Assembly (NCBI GenBank): GCA_963778025.1
Contig: CAVZTA010000019.1
Location: 434,001-498,000, forward strand
Source: CAVZTA01 sp963778025
Lineage (GTDB): Bacteria; Chloroflexota; Limnocylindria; Limnocylindrales; CSP1-4
Length of the DNA: 64,000 nucleotides
Direction of reading: 5' to 3'
Position numbers and translations under genes: made by a program. Each line of letters begins with the position of its first letter. The first letter of the stretch is position 1. Below, in pieces: positions 45,035 to 55,386 of this stretch. The notes under the pieces were generated by a model, which was not told the DNA's origin, made no database searches, and was given only the letters and a program-made list of their open reading frames with translations.

Positions 45035-45742
45035 TCAGCGTTCCGCCGCCGTCCAGCCGAGCTCCCGCTTGGCGCGCTCGCTCGAGATCGGCCCGCCGTC
45101 TTCCGCGACGTGATAGACGCCCGGGGCGCCACGCTCCACGGCGAGGACCGCGGCTGCGGCGGCGTCGTCGACATGGACGACGGGCGGCTCCGGGCGCTCC
45201 GGGTCCCAGGTGTCCGGTCCCCAGAACCGTCCGAAGCGCAGGACGACGCCCTCGAAGCGCGGATCGGTGAGCGACCGCCGTTCGAGCTCGTGGACCGCGC
45301 GGCGCGTGGGCCGACCGTCGATCGGGAGCAGCGGGTCGGCCTCGTCATGCGGCTCCGGACCGGGGGCGTACAGCCAGCCGATGCTCTGCACCACGACCCG
45401 TCGCGCGCCGGCGGCGGCAGCGGCCTCGAGCAGGTTCGCGGTGCCCACCTCGCGCAGGCGCGCGTTGGCGAGGAGACGCGTGTCGTCGAGCGGGACGCCC
45501 GGCGGCAGCGCGAGATCGGTCAGGAGATGGACGACGACCTCGGGGTGCGCATCGACGACCGCGGCCCGGAGCGCGGCGGCGTCGAACGCGTCGACCACGA
45601 CGGCCTCCCCGCCCGCCGCCCGGATCCGCCCCGTCCGCGCGCGTTCGCGTGTCGTCCCGACGACGTGATGACCACGCGCGACGAGCCCCCGGATGACTCG
45701 GCGCCCCAGCACGCCCGACCCGCCGGCGACGAACACGTCCAT
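45035..45742 (-). CDS. NAD-dependent epimerase/dehydratase family protein
   Basis: A 235-aa short extended SDR-like protein. MDVFVAGGSGVLGRRVIRGL is the nucleotide-binding GxxGxxG. The active-site region (VVVQSIGWLYAPGPEPHDE) has a Tyr but no canonical YxxxK, so catalysis is doubtful and it may be an atypical SDR. Its stop directly abuts the permease stop. Isolated gene; substrate unknown. Confidence 0.8.
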   Translation of the reverse strand: MDVFVAGGSGVLGRRVIRGLVARGHHVVGTTRERARTGRIRAAGGEAVVVDAFDAAALRAAVVDAHPEVVVHLLTDLALPPGVPLDDTRLLANARLREVGTANLLEAAAAAGARRVVVQSIGWLYAPGPEPHDEADPLLPIDGRPTRRAVHELERRSLTDPRFEGVVLRFGRFWGPDTWDPERPEPPVVHVDDAAAAAVLAVERGAPGVYHVAEDGGPISSERAKRELGWTAAER

Positions 45743-45831
45743 CGCGTCCCATCGTCGCACTTGCGGACGTCCTACGGCGTTGCTAGATTATCAGCGTCAT
45801 ATTGACCTTCTACGCCGCATAGACGAGAACC

Positions 45832-46356
45832 ATGGCCGACGCCGATCGCGACGCGATCATCCACGAGATCCTGGACGAGATGACCAGCTGGGAACCCCGC
45901 GACCGCATGGGCGTGTTCCGGAAGTGGCTCCAGTCCCAGGTCAGCCTCGTCCACCTGCACGTCCTCACCGTGATCGAGGCGGACGGGCCGCTGCCGATGA
46001 GCCGGCTGGCCGACGCCCTCGATGTGTCCGTCGCGAGCGCCACGGGCATCGTCGATCGGATGGAGCAGCGCGGGCTCGTCCGCCGGATCCACAGCCAGGA
46101 GGACCGGCGCGTGGTGCTGGTCGAGAAGACCGGCGCGGGCGACGATGTCTTCCGAGCCATCGGTGAGACGCGGCGTGCGGGGCTTGCCCACATCCTGGCC
46201 ACGTTGAGCGAGGAAGAGCTCCGGGGCTACCTCGCGGGAACCCGCGCGATCCGCAAGGCGCGGGCGGCGGCAGCGGCCCATCTCGCGATGGCCGACAAGC
46301 CCGCCGGCTCGACCGCCGCGGAGGCCACCACGCCGGCCCCGGAGGCGCCGCGATGA
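45832..46356 (+). CDS. MarR family regulator of the ABC exporter
   Basis: A 174-aa MarR protein: MSRLADALDVSVASATGIVD recognition helix, and wing RIHSQEDRRVVLVEKTGAG. A C-terminal Ala-rich tail is present. Its TGA overlaps the ATG of the first exporter subunit by 4 bp, so it almost certainly senses or responds to the exported compound and autoregulates. The upstream gap (45743-45831) is AT-rich (TAGATTATCAGCG) and likely holds promoter and operator. Confidence 0.88.
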   Translation: MADADRDAIIHEILDEMTSWEPRDRMGVFRKWLQSQVSLVHLHVLTVIEADGPLPMSRLADALDVSVASATGIVDRMEQRGLVRRIHSQEDRRVVLVEKTGAGDDVFRAIGETRRAGLAHILATLSEEELRGYLAGTRAIRKARAAAAAHLAMADKPAGSTAAEATTPAPEAPR

Positions 46357-48093
46357 TCGGCCTCTTCCGGACCTACCTGCGCCCGTATGCCGCGCAGCTG
46401 CTGCTGGTCATGGGCCTGCTGCTCATCGGTGCCATCGGCAACCTGTACCTGCCGGCGCTCAACGCCGAGATCATCGATCAGGGCGTCGCCAAGGGCGACA
46501 CCGACTTCATCCTCCGCGTCGGCGGGCTGATGCTCATCGTCACCTTCGCGCTCGCGCTCGCGTCGGTGGCCGCGGTGTACTTCGGGGCCCGCGTCGCGAT
46601 GGGCTTCGGCCGTGACGTGCGCAGCGCGATCTTCGCCGCGGTCGAGCGCTTCTCCCAGGCCGAGGTCAACCGCTTCGGCCCGGCGTCCCTCATCATCCGC
46701 AACACCAACGACGTCCAGCAGGTCCAGACGCTGGTCTTCGTCGCGCTGACGGTGATCATCTCGGCGCCGATCCTCATCGTCGGCGGGATCATCATGGCCC
46801 TCCGGACGGACGTCACCCTGTCCGGCCTCCTGGTCATCATCCTGCCGATCATGGCGGGCTTCATCGCGCTCGTCATGAGCCGCGCGATCCCGTTGTTCCG
46901 GGCGGTGCAGGTCAAGCTCGACCGCATCAACCAGGTGATGCGCGAGACGCTCTCCGGCGTGCGCGTCATCCGGGCGTTCGTACGGGTCCAGCACGAGGAA
47001 GCGCGCTTCGACGAGGCGAACCGCGACCTGTTCGGGACGTCGCTCAAGGTGACCCGCCTGTTCGCCCTCACGATCCCGACGATGACGGCGATCCTGCAAT
47101 CTCTCGGCGGTCGCGGTGATGTGGGTGGGCGCCATGCGCGTCCAGTCGGGCGAGCTCGAGATCGGCGCGCTGACCGCCTACCTGCAGTACCTGTTCCAGA
47201 TCCTGTTCGCGGTGCTCACCGCGGTGTTCATGTTCATCCTGGTGCCCCGCGCGGCGGTGTCCGCCGGCCGGATCCGCGAGGTGCTCGACACGGCGCCCGC
47301 GATCCACGATCCGGTGCAGCCGCTGCGGCTGGTCGACGGCGCACGACCCGGCGTCGTCGAGTTCCGCGACGTCGATTTCCGGTATCCGGGCGCCGAGCAG
47401 GCCGTCCTGCACGGCATCTCGTTCGAGGCCCGGCCCGGCCAGACCACGGCCATCGTGGGCTCCACGGGGTCGGGCAAGTCCACGGTGCTGAGCCTCATCC
47501 CGCGCTTCTACGACGCGACCGAGGGCGCGGTCCTCGTCGACGGCGTCGACGTCCGTGACGTCGACCGTGACGAGCTCTGGTCGCGCGTCGCCGTGATCCC
47601 GCAGAAGGCGTTCCTGTTCGCCGGGACCGTCGCGTCGAACCTCCGCTACGGCGACGAGCACGCGACCGACGAGGACCTGTGGCGGGCGCTCGAGATCGCC
47701 CAGGGTCGTGACTTCGTGGCCCAGATGGACGGCCAGCTGGAGGCACCCATCACGCAGGGCGGGACCAACGTCTCCGGCGGTCAGCGGCAACGGCTGGCCA
47801 TCGCTCGCGCGCTGGTGCGGCGCGCACCCATCGTCCTGTTCGACGACAGCTTCTCCGCGCTCGACGTGGGCACCGATGCGCGCCTCCGCGCCGCGCTCGC
47901 GCGCGAGCTCGGGGACACCACCGTGATCATCGTCGCGCAACGCGTGGCCACGATCCTGCGCGCCGACCGCATCGTCGTGCTCGACGCGGGCGGGGTCGTG
48001 GGCATCGGCACGCACCGCGAGCTGCTCGCGAGCAACGAGACCTACCGCGAGATCGTGTTCTCGCAGCTGTCCGAGTCGGAGGCCGTGGCATGA
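46353..48093 (+). CDS. Heterodimeric ABC exporter, subunit A (degenerate catalytic site), one frameshift
   Basis: About 580 aa: six TM helices, then an ATPase domain. The frame slips near 47105 inside the TM region and resumes AVMWVGAMRVQSGELEIGAL. Walker A is GSTGSGKST, the signature VSGGQRQRLAIARA. Walker B is IVLFDDSFSALD, with Asp in place of the catalytic Glu. The switch residue is Gln (IIVAQRV) in place of His. This is the non-hydrolysing partner pattern of BmrC/TM287-type exporters. Coupled to the MarR gene and to subunit B. Confidence 0.88.
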
Positions 48094-50120
48094 CCGGCCG
48101 ACCCGGCTCCGCGGGCGGTGCGGCTGCGCCCAGCGCCCCCAGCGGTACGGGAGCGCCCGCTGCGCCCGCGCGGCGACCCGGCGGCGGCCCCGGCATGTTC
48201 GGCATGGGCATGGGCCTGCCGCCCCAGAAGTCGAAGGACTTCGGCGGGACGTTCCGGCGGCTCCTGGGCGAGCTTCGGCCGGAGGCGCCGCGCATCGCGG
48301 TGGTCCTCGTCCTCGCGGTGATCAGCGTCAGCCTCGCCATCCTCGGCCCCAAGCTGCTGGGCGAGGCGACCAACGTCATCTTCGAGGGGGCGGTCAGCAC
48401 GCAGCTGGCCACGCAGGTCCCGCCCGGGACACCCGTCGACGTGGTCGTCGCGGGTCTCCGCGCGGCCGGGCAGGACGATCAGGCGGACCTGCTCGCGAGC
48501 CTCGGCATCACCACCATCGGTGCGGGCATCGACTTCGGCGAGCTCGCCCGCATCCTGGGCATCCTCACCGCGGCGTACCTCGGCAGCTCGCTCTTCAGCT
48601 GGGGTCAGGCGTACATCATGGCGGGCGTCACCCAGCGCACCGTGTATCGGCTGCGCCAGCGGGTCGACCGCAAGCTCGCGACGATCCCCCTGCGGACCTT
48701 CGACACGCGTCCGCGTGGTGACCTGCTGAGCCGGGTCACGAACGACATCGACAACATCGGCCAATCGCTCCAGCAGACCCTGACCCAGCTCATCACGTCG
48801 CTGCTCACGATCGTCGGCGTGCTGATCATGATGCTCACGATCAGCCCGGAGCTCGCGCTGGTGTCGCTGCTCGCCGTGCCCGCGTCGTTCGCGATCACGA
48901 TCCTCATCATCAGCCGCTCGCAGAAGCTGTTCGTCGCCCAGTGGGCGTCCACCGGCGCGCTCAACGGACACGTCGAGGAGATGCACACCGGGCACGCCAT
49001 CGTCAAGGCGTTCGGCCGTCAGAACCAGGCGATCGCGCAGTTCGACGCCGAGAACGAGCGGCTCTACCAGGCGAGCTACAAGGCCCAGGCGATCTCGGGC
49101 GTCATCCAGCCCGCGATGAACTTCATCGCGAACCTCAACTACGTGGCCATCGCGGTCATCGGCGGGCTGCGCGTCGCGTCGGGCCAGATGAGCCTGGGCG
49201 ACGTCGTCGCGTTCATCCAGTACTCGCGCCAGTTCACGTTCCCGATCATCCAGGTCGCGTCGATCGTCAACGTCCTCCAGTCGGCGATCGCGTCCGCGGA
49301 GCGGGTGTTCGAGCTGCTCGACGAGGCCGAGGAGACCGCCGATCCGGTGGCCGCCCCGTCCCTCGGGCGGGCGCGCGGCGAGGTCGCCTTCGAGGACGTG
49401 TCCTTCCGCTACGAGCCGGACCGACCGCTCATCGACGACCTCGACCTCCAGGTGGAAGCGGGCCAGAAGATCGCCATCGTCGGCCCCACGGGCGCCGGCA
49501 AGACCACGCTCGTGAACCTGCTGATGCGCTTCTACGACGTCGACGCCGGGCGGATCCTGGTCGACGGCGTCGACACCCGCGACCTCGCCCGCGACGAGCT
49601 CCGGCGGCAGTTCGGGATGGTCCTCCAGGACACCTGGCTGTTCCACGGGACCATCCGCGAGAACATCGCGTATGGCCGCGAGGCGGTGACCGAGGCGCGG
49701 ATCGTCGCGGCCGCCGAGGCGGCCCATGTCGACCACTTCGTGCGCACGCTGCCCGACGGGTACGACACGGTCATCGACGACGACGCCACGAACGTCTCCG
49801 CAGGTGAGAAGCAGCTCCTCACGATCGCCCGGGCGTTCCTCGCCGATCCGCCGATCCTCATCCTCGACGAGGCGACGTCGTCGGTCGACACGCGCACCGA
49901 GGTGCTCATCCAGCGGGCGATGCAGTCGCTCATGGAGGGCCGGACGACGTTCGTCATCGCCCACCGCCTGTCGACCATCCGCGACGCCGACACCATCCTC
50001 GTCATGGACCAGGGCCACATCGTCGAGCAGGGCTCGCACGACGAGCTGCTGCGACGCGGCGGTTTCTACGCGGACCTGTACGAGAGCCAGTTCGGGGAGC
50101 CGCTCGCCGAGGCGGTCTGA
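48090..50120 (+). CDS. Heterodimeric ABC exporter, subunit B
   Basis: An intact 676-aa subunit. A disordered Gly/Pro/Ala/Met N-terminal 50 residues lead into six TM helices. An insert of about 60 residues (VPPGTPVDVVVAGLRAAG) follows the first helix, a known feature of this exporter half. The ATPase has Walker A GPTGAGKTT, Walker B LILDEATSSVD with catalytic Glu, and an IAHRLS His switch. The signature is the altered VSAGEKQLL. It complements subunit A to give one competent and one degenerate site. Probable drug or lipid exporter. Confidence 0.92.
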   Translation: MTGRPGSAGGAAAPSAPSGTGAPAAPARRPGGGPGMFGMGMGLPPQKSKDFGGTFRRLLGELRPEAPRIAVVLVLAVISVSLAILGPKLLGEATNVIFEGAVSTQLATQVPPGTPVDVVVAGLRAAGQDDQADLLASLGITTIGAGIDFGELARILGILTAAYLGSSLFSWGQAYIMAGVTQRTVYRLRQRVDRKLATIPLRTFDTRPRGDLLSRVTNDIDNIGQSLQQTLTQLITSLLTIVGVLIMMLTISPELALVSLLAVPASFAITILIISRSQKLFVAQWASTGALNGHVEEMHTGHAIVKAFGRQNQAIAQFDAENERLYQASYKAQAISGVIQPAMNFIANLNYVAIAVIGGLRVASGQMSLGDVVAFIQYSRQFTFPIIQVASIVNVLQSAIASAERVFELLDEAEETADPVAAPSLGRARGEVAFEDVSFRYEPDRPLIDDLDLQVEAGQKIAIVGPTGAGKTTLVNLLMRFYDVDAGRILVDGVDTRDLARDELRRQFGMVLQDTWLFHGTIRENIAYGREAVTEARIVAAAEAAHVDHFVRTLPDGYDTVIDDDATNVSAGEKQLLTIARAFLADPPILILDEATSSVDTRTEVLIQRAMQSLMEGRTTFVIAHRLSTIRDADTILVMDQGHIVEQGSHDELLRRGGFYADLYESQFGEPLAEAV

Positions 50121-50186
50121 GCGTCAGCGGGTCGGGACCGCGGCGACCGACGGTCGCGTCACCGTGCGGCTGGGAGCCGCGGAGGA

Positions 50187-51023
50187 TCAGCCGGCGAGGA
50201 GGGCGGCGACCGACGCCTGGGCGTCGCCTTCGACCGGGTCGCCGTGGCCCACCAGCAGGGTCTCGAAGCGGAGCTTGGCGAGCTTCGCGACCGATGCGTT
50301 GGCGGCCTTCATGTCCTCCGAGAACTCGGGGTTGGGCCCGGTGGCCTTGCCGTTCGCGGTGTTGAGCGCGTCGCCGGCGACGAGCACGAGACCGACCGGG
50401 TCGAGCACCGAGAGGTGACCCTTCGTGTGGCCCGGCGTCGTGACCACCTTCAGGCCGAACACGTCGTCGCCGTCGGCGGCGACCCGCAGCTCACGCGGGG
50501 CGGCGATCGACGGCAGATCCTCGGCGCCCGCGTAGCCGGTCGCGTCGCGCGCACGATCGAGCACCGCCGCGACACTGCCCGCGTGGTCCGGATGTCGGTG
50601 GGTCAGGATCACGTGCTTGACGGCCTCCCATTCGAGGCCGATCGCCGTGAGCGCGTTCTCGATGTCGTCCTCGCTGCCGGCGACGCCCGTGTCCACCACG
50701 GCCGCCTCGCCGTCGCGCACCAGGATGTACGCCGACACGAAGCCGAGGTTCACGCGGTTCCACTGCACCGCGCCCTCGGGGACGGGCGTCGCGACGTCCG
50801 CGCTGCCGGGATCCGACTCGATCGGGTCGAGCGATCCGTCGACCGGATCGAGGGACACATCGGTCGGGTCGGGCGGCGCGGAGGCAGTCGGGGAGGTTCG
50901 CGAGCTCGAGCTCGAGCTCGTGGCCGGTGCGCACGCGGCGAGGCCGAGGATCACCAGGGCCCCGGTGCCCTTGCCCAGCTGGGCGAGGAACGTGCGCCGG
51001 GTGCGCGGCTCGTCGACCCTCAT
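50187..51023 (-). CDS. MBL-fold metallohydrolase, Tat lipoprotein
   Basis: A 278-aa exported protein. The N-terminus RTRRTFLAQLGKG with LGLAACAPA looks like a twin-Arg lipoprotein signal, followed by a run of six Ser encoded by alternating GAGCTC units and an Asp/Pro tether. The mature domain has the zinc motif LTHRHPDHAGS, then TTPGHTKGHLS and GHGDPVEGD. Likely lactonase- or glyoxalase-II-like hydrolase at the cell surface. Its start overlaps the stop of the DODA gene by 4 bp. Confidence 0.87.
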   Translation of the reverse strand: MRVDEPRTRRTFLAQLGKGTGALVILGLAACAPATSSSSSSRTSPTASAPPDPTDVSLDPVDGSLDPIESDPGSADVATPVPEGAVQWNRVNLGFVSAYILVRDGEAAVVDTGVAGSEDDIENALTAIGLEWEAVKHVILTHRHPDHAGSVAAVLDRARDATGYAGAEDLPSIAAPRELRVAADGDDVFGLKVVTTPGHTKGHLSVLDPVGLVLVAGDALNTANGKATGPNPEFSEDMKAANASVAKLAKLRFETLLVGHGDPVEGDAQASVAALLAG

Positions 51024-51838
51024 CGGGTCTCGAACGAGCGCTTGGACAGGCCGTAGGCGTAGCCCTCGATCGCGTAATCGGGCTGGTCGTCGGGGCGGGC
51101 CACCGCGCCCAGGGTCACGAACAGCGGCGCGAGATGCTCGACCGTCGGGTGTGCCCACGGCATCCCGGGTGCCTTGCTGCGGAACGCGAACAGCGTGTCG
51201 AGGTCGCCTCGGTCGAGCGCCTCGCGGGCCCACTGGTCGAAATCGGTCGACCACTGCGGCGCGCCGGGCTTGCCCATGAAGTACTCGGCGACGAACGGCA
51301 GGCCGTGGGTCAGGAACCCGCTGCCGATGATGAGGGTGCCCTCGTCGCGCAGCGGCGCGAGGCGCCGACCGATCTCGAAGAGGTGCTGCGGGTCGAGGTC
51401 CGGCATCGAGAGCTGGAGGACCGGGATGTCCGCGTCGGGGTACATCGCCTTGAGCGGCACCCAGGCACCGTGGTCAAGGCCTCGAGTCGGCCGTTCCAGC
51501 ACCGGCTCGCTGGACGGCATCAGCGCGCGGACCTTCGCCGCGAGCTCCGGCGCACCGGGCGCGTCGTAGGTCATCCGGTAGTAGTGCTCGGGGAAGCCGT
51601 AGAAGTCGTAGACGAGGGGCACGCGCTCGGTGGCGCTGATGGCCATCGGCGCGGTCTGCCAGTGCGCGCTGACGATGAGGATCGACGACGGCCGCGCGAG
51701 CTTGTCGCCCCAGGCGCGGAACTCGCCCATCCACGTCTCGTCCTCGAGCAGCGGCGGCGCGCCGTGACCCAGGTACAGCGCGGGGAGCGGACCGGTCGTC
51801 ACCGGTCGTGCGGGCGTGCGAGCGTCCGTCATCGCCAC
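51020..51838 (-). CDS. 4,5-DOPA dioxygenase extradiol (DODA)-like protein
   Basis: A 272-aa class III extradiol ring-cleavage enzyme. LYLGHGAPPLLEDE carries the first metal His. LIVSAHWQTAPM and RGLDHGAWVPLKAMYPDADIP carry further conserved His, and GSGFLTHGL follows. Family members cleave catechol-type rings with Fe or Zn. It is translated just before an exported MBL hydrolase. A joint aromatic-degradation role is possible but not shown. Confidence 0.88.
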   Translation of the reverse strand: MAMTDARTPARPVTTGPLPALYLGHGAPPLLEDETWMGEFRAWGDKLARPSSILIVSAHWQTAPMAISATERVPLVYDFYGFPEHYYRMTYDAPGAPELAAKVRALMPSSEPVLERPTRGLDHGAWVPLKAMYPDADIPVLQLSMPDLDPQHLFEIGRRLAPLRDEGTLIIGSGFLTHGLPFVAEYFMGKPGAPQWSTDFDQWAREALDRGDLDTLFAFRSKAPGMPWAHPTVEHLAPLFVTLGAVARPDDQPDYAIEGYAYGLSKRSFETR

Positions 51839-52080
51839 ATCGTAACCGTTGCCAGGTCAAGCACTCCGGTTCAGGACGAGCGACCCATGACGTTCCTCCC
51901 ATGCCCTCGGACCGTCGCGAGGGGCTAGACTCGATGGCCTGGCCGAACCTCTGATGAGGGCGGGGGAACCACCTTCCCCGGGGCGAATCGCGGACCTCCC
52001 GCGAGGGCCGATGCGCGGCGGATGCCGCCCGGCCCAGCCCGACAGCTCACCTCGCAGGCCTCGCGAATGGTGCGAGGTAT

Positions 52081-53370
52081 GTGGTGTCCGGCCCAGTCGA
52101 GTCGAGCGTGAACGGTCGTCGTCCGACCGGTCCGGCCGCCGTGCGCCGGAACCTGTCGCTCGACCTCGTGGGCGCGGTGGGCATCGGGATCACCAGCGCG
52201 GTCGTCGGCGCGCTGCTGCCCGCGATCGCGCGGCAGGGCGGCCTCGTCCCGCTGGGCATCGCCGCGCTCGCGACGGCGCCGTTCATCGCGAACCTCCTGA
52301 GCGCATTCGCCGGACGCGTCGGCCCGCGCACGACGAAGCAGTTCGCGGTCCTGCGCGTGATCGGCGCGCTCTCGCTGGTCGCACTGGCGCTGGTCGGCCA
52401 TCCCCTGGTCGCGGTGCTCGCGGCGGTCCTGTACTGGGTCTCGATCTCGTTCACCGTGCCGCTCCAGACGCGGTTCTGGGGTGCGATGTACCCGTCGACG
52501 TCGCGCGGCCGGATCATCGGGCTGATCGGGACCGGCAAGGCGGCCGCGGCCGGACTGGCGGCGGTGAGCGTGGGGCTGGTCGCCGATCATGCCGGTGCAC
52601 CGCTGGGCATGGCCATCGCGGGGGCGCTGGGTGCTGGGTGCGCGCTGGCGGCGGTCGGTCTGCGGGTGTCGACCGCTGCGGCGCCGCGCCGCTACTCGGC
52701 GCGCGAGGCGATCCGCGTCCTGTCGGCCCAGGCCGCGCTGAAGCGGATGATGCTGGGCCAGGCGCTGTACGGCGGCGGGATGATCGCGGCGTCACCGCTG
52801 TACGCGCTCGTCTATGTCGACCGGTTGCGGCTGCCGCTCAGCGAGGTCGGCACGATCGCGGTGTTCGGCGCGATCGCCACGACGGTCTCGTACGTCGGCT
52901 GGGGGATGCTCGTCGATCGGCGGGGCGGGATCTTCGCGCTGCGGGCGGGGTCGTTGCTGGGCGTGTGCTCGCTCGGGCTGTACGTCGTGGCGCCCGATCT
53001 GCGGCTGCTGTGGGTCGCCGCCCTGGCCAGCGGGCTCGCCGGCGCGGCGATCGACCTGGGCATCCAGGGCTCGGTGCAGAAGCACGTCCCGCTCGAGGAC
53101 CGGGCGCCCGCGATGGCCGGCTGGAACGCGCTCACCGGGGCACGCGGCGTGGCGGCGCCGATCCTCTCCAGCGCGCTGGTCCAGAGCGGGCTCGTGGATC
53201 TGTCGACCGGACTGCTGCTGTGCCTCGTGCCGGCGGCGCTCGGCGCGATCGTGTACTTCCGGTCGGAGACGGCTCCGGCGGCAACGACCTCGCGGCGAGA
53301 GGTGGCAGCGATGCAGCCGGGCCGGCTGGTCACTCGCCTTCGGAGCCTGCCCAGCCGCTCGACGCCGTGA
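52081..53370 (+). CDS. MFS transporter
   Basis: A 429-aa membrane protein with about 12 helices. RRNLSLDLVGAVGIGITSAVV opens helix 1, YPSTSRGRIIGLIGTGKA lies in the loop after helix 4, and VDRRGGIFALRAGSLLGV in the second half. The GTG start at 52081 is provisional, and other GTG codons follow within 30 nt. The region before it (51839-52080) shows no gene. Substrate unknown. Confidence 0.8.
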   Translation: MVSGPVESSVNGRRPTGPAAVRRNLSLDLVGAVGIGITSAVVGALLPAIARQGGLVPLGIAALATAPFIANLLSAFAGRVGPRTTKQFAVLRVIGALSLVALALVGHPLVAVLAAVLYWVSISFTVPLQTRFWGAMYPSTSRGRIIGLIGTGKAAAAGLAAVSVGLVADHAGAPLGMAIAGALGAGCALAAVGLRVSTAAAPRRYSAREAIRVLSAQAALKRMMLGQALYGGGMIAASPLYALVYVDRLRLPLSEVGTIAVFGAIATTVSYVGWGMLVDRRGGIFALRAGSLLGVCSLGLYVVAPDLRLLWVAALASGLAGAAIDLGIQGSVQKHVPLEDRAPAMAGWNALTGARGVAAPILSSALVQSGLVDLSTGLLLCLVPAALGAIVYFRSETAPAATTSRREVAAMQPGRLVTRLRSLPSRSTP

Positions 53371-53619
53371 GGGCCTCGCCGAGGAGCTCGGTCAGCTCAG
53401 GTGACCCGGCACGGCGTCAACGTCCGCCGTCGAAGACACGAACCAGCGTCGCAGCCCGACTCGCACGGAGCAGGGCGCGACCAACGTGATCGCTCAGGTC
53501 CCGGCTCGGCGTGCAGGCCAGGTCATCGATCATTGCTGGCCTGGCCGCGTGACGAGCGTGGTCGGGCCGGCGGACAGCAGCGCGATCGCTGGGACACCAA
53601 ACCGGCCGATACCGGCCGT

Positions 53620-55386
53620 TCAGGTCGCCGGCGTCCCGCCGGTCGGACCGGGCCGCGATGGCCGGTGCATCAGCGAGCGGGCGACCGCTCGGGCCTCGCT
53701 GGCGGCGGCTCGCACCGACGCGGCCGCCGAGCGCAGCGCTTGCCGGACCGCGACCGTGCTGCTCGCCACCGATGCGCGGATCCGCCCCGCGGCAGCGCCC
53801 ATGGCCGCCCGGACGGGCCGCGCCGCATCGACGATCGCGCGGCGGGCGGCGCGTGCGGCGGCGCCCACCGCTGAGGCGAGCGCGTCGGCCGCGCCGCGCA
53901 GGCCGCGAGTAGCGACACCGAGGGCCGCGGCGAACGCGACGACCGCGATGCGGACCAGAGCAGCCGCTCGGCGGACCGCCCAGGCGATCGGCGACGCGAC
54001 CCGCCGCAGGACGTCGCGCAGCGCCGCCCCTGCGGCATGGATCACCACCACGATCGCGTGGGCCACATCGCGTGTGACCCCGCGGACGAGCCCGACGGCG
54101 ATGCGCGCCCTTGCCGCCGATGCCCACGCCACCCGGCGCGATGCCCGGAGGAGCGCGATGAGGAAGGGCGCGACGGCGCGGCCGATGACCTGGGCCCCGG
54201 CAGCGACGACGATGGCGACGGCCGCGACCACCGTCCCGAGCCCCTCGATCGCGGCGATGACGCCCAGGCTCGCACGCCTAACGGCATCGAGAAGCAGCTG
54301 GGTAGCGACGACCGCAAGTGACCCAAGCCGCGATCCGAGGCCGCGGATGGACGCGACGACGGCACGGGTCGCCGCGCGTGCAAGGACGAGGAGACGGGTG
54401 GCCACCCCGACCGCACCCCGAGCCGTCCAGCGGATGGGTCGCATGAGCTCATGGCCGAACGCTCGAAGGATCACAACCGCGCGGACGAGCAGCTGACGGA
54501 ACGCCCCGCCGACCACCCGGAGCCAGGACGCGATCGCGCGAGCCACCGCGCGGATCGCGGTCGCGAGCGCGTGCCCGGCCGCTCGGCCCAGCACCGCGAT
54601 GCGTGATCCCAGCTCGCGCAGCAGGCGACCAAGCGCCCGGAGCGGCCGTGCGATCTCGTGGGCGATCGCCCGCACGATCACGCCCGCGCGAACGGCGACC
54701 TCGCGGACGGTCCGACCGGTGACGCGAAGGACCTCGCCCGACGCGCGCGCCACGATGCGCACGGCCCGGGCGATCGCCTGCGCCGCGGAACGGAGGATCA
54801 CGCCGACGCGGACGAGGACCGACCAGACCATGGCTGCGATGCGGCGCGCGACGCGCACGACGGCACCGGCGAGCGCCGCGGCGATCCGCCCGATGACGGC
54901 TCCGATCGGCGCGTAGATCGCGCGGACCTGACGTCCGAGCCAGGAGAGTCCCCGGACGCTCACGTCGATGACCGCAGCGAACCCGTCGACCGCCGCCACG
55001 ACGACGCGCCCGCCCGCAACGACAAGGCGGATCGTGGCCATCGCAAGCGCCTCGACGATCCGCGGCGTGGCGGTGAGGACCGTCCGGCCCGCCGACTTGA
55101 TCGCCAGGTAGACGAGGACGAACGGCATCACGACGAGCGTCAGCAACCGGCTCGTCGATGGCGCACCGGGCGGCGACGCGTCGACGGCGATCCGGTTCGG
55201 TTCGACGCGGGGCGCGGGTTCGGTGCTCGGGCGATCCGCCTCGGAGCCGGCGTCGTGCGCGGCAAGCTCGTCCAGCTCCCGGCGAAGCTTGGCTGCCCGG
55301 ACGGCGTACCGGTGCGACGCCGACTGGACGAGGCGTCGCGCGGCAGCCTCGTCGTGGATGGGTGGCTGCTCCCTAGTCGCGCTCAT
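53620..55386 (-). CDS. Arg/Ala/Val-rich amphipathic helical repeat protein, unknown
   Basis: A 588-aa protein I cannot assign. Residues 1-75 are a charged, partly disordered head, and 81-96 (LLTLVVMPFVLVYLAI) is a TM-like segment. From about 98 to 575 it is one long array of amphipathic helices built from Arg, Ala, Val, Ile and Leu. I count roughly 70 Arg, about 15 acidic residues and no Lys. A 20-residue unit recurs at 192-211, 232-251 and 301-320 (for example VRVGVILRSAAQAIARAVRI). GC at third codon positions is near total in this frame, supporting the minus strand. It overlaps the upstream two-TM gene by 14 bp. A membrane-surface scaffold is conceivable. Confidence 0.65.
   Translation of the reverse strand: MSATREQPPIHDEAAARRLVQSASHRYAVRAAKLRRELDELAAHDAGSEADRPSTEPAPRVEPNRIAVDASPPGAPSTSRLLTLVVMPFVLVYLAIKSAGRTVLTATPRIVEALAMATIRLVVAGGRVVVAAVDGFAAVIDVSVRGLSWLGRQVRAIYAPIGAVIGRIAAALAGAVVRVARRIAAMVWSVLVRVGVILRSAAQAIARAVRIVARASGEVLRVTGRTVREVAVRAGVIVRAIAHEIARPLRALGRLLRELGSRIAVLGRAAGHALATAIRAVARAIASWLRVVGGAFRQLLVRAVVILRAFGHELMRPIRWTARGAVGVATRLLVLARAATRAVVASIRGLGSRLGSLAVVATQLLLDAVRRASLGVIAAIEGLGTVVAAVAIVVAAGAQVIGRAVAPFLIALLRASRRVAWASAARARIAVGLVRGVTRDVAHAIVVVIHAAGAALRDVLRRVASPIAWAVRRAAALVRIAVVAFAAALGVATRGLRGAADALASAVGAAARAARRAIVDAARPVRAAMGAAAGRIRASVASSTVAVRQALRSAAASVRAAASEARAVARSLMHRPSRPGPTGGTPAT

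Noticed and set aside
48042..50039. 665-aa minus-strand open frame
   Set aside because: Antisense shadow of the second ABC exporter subunit; Arg/Asp/Glu composition typical of shadows.
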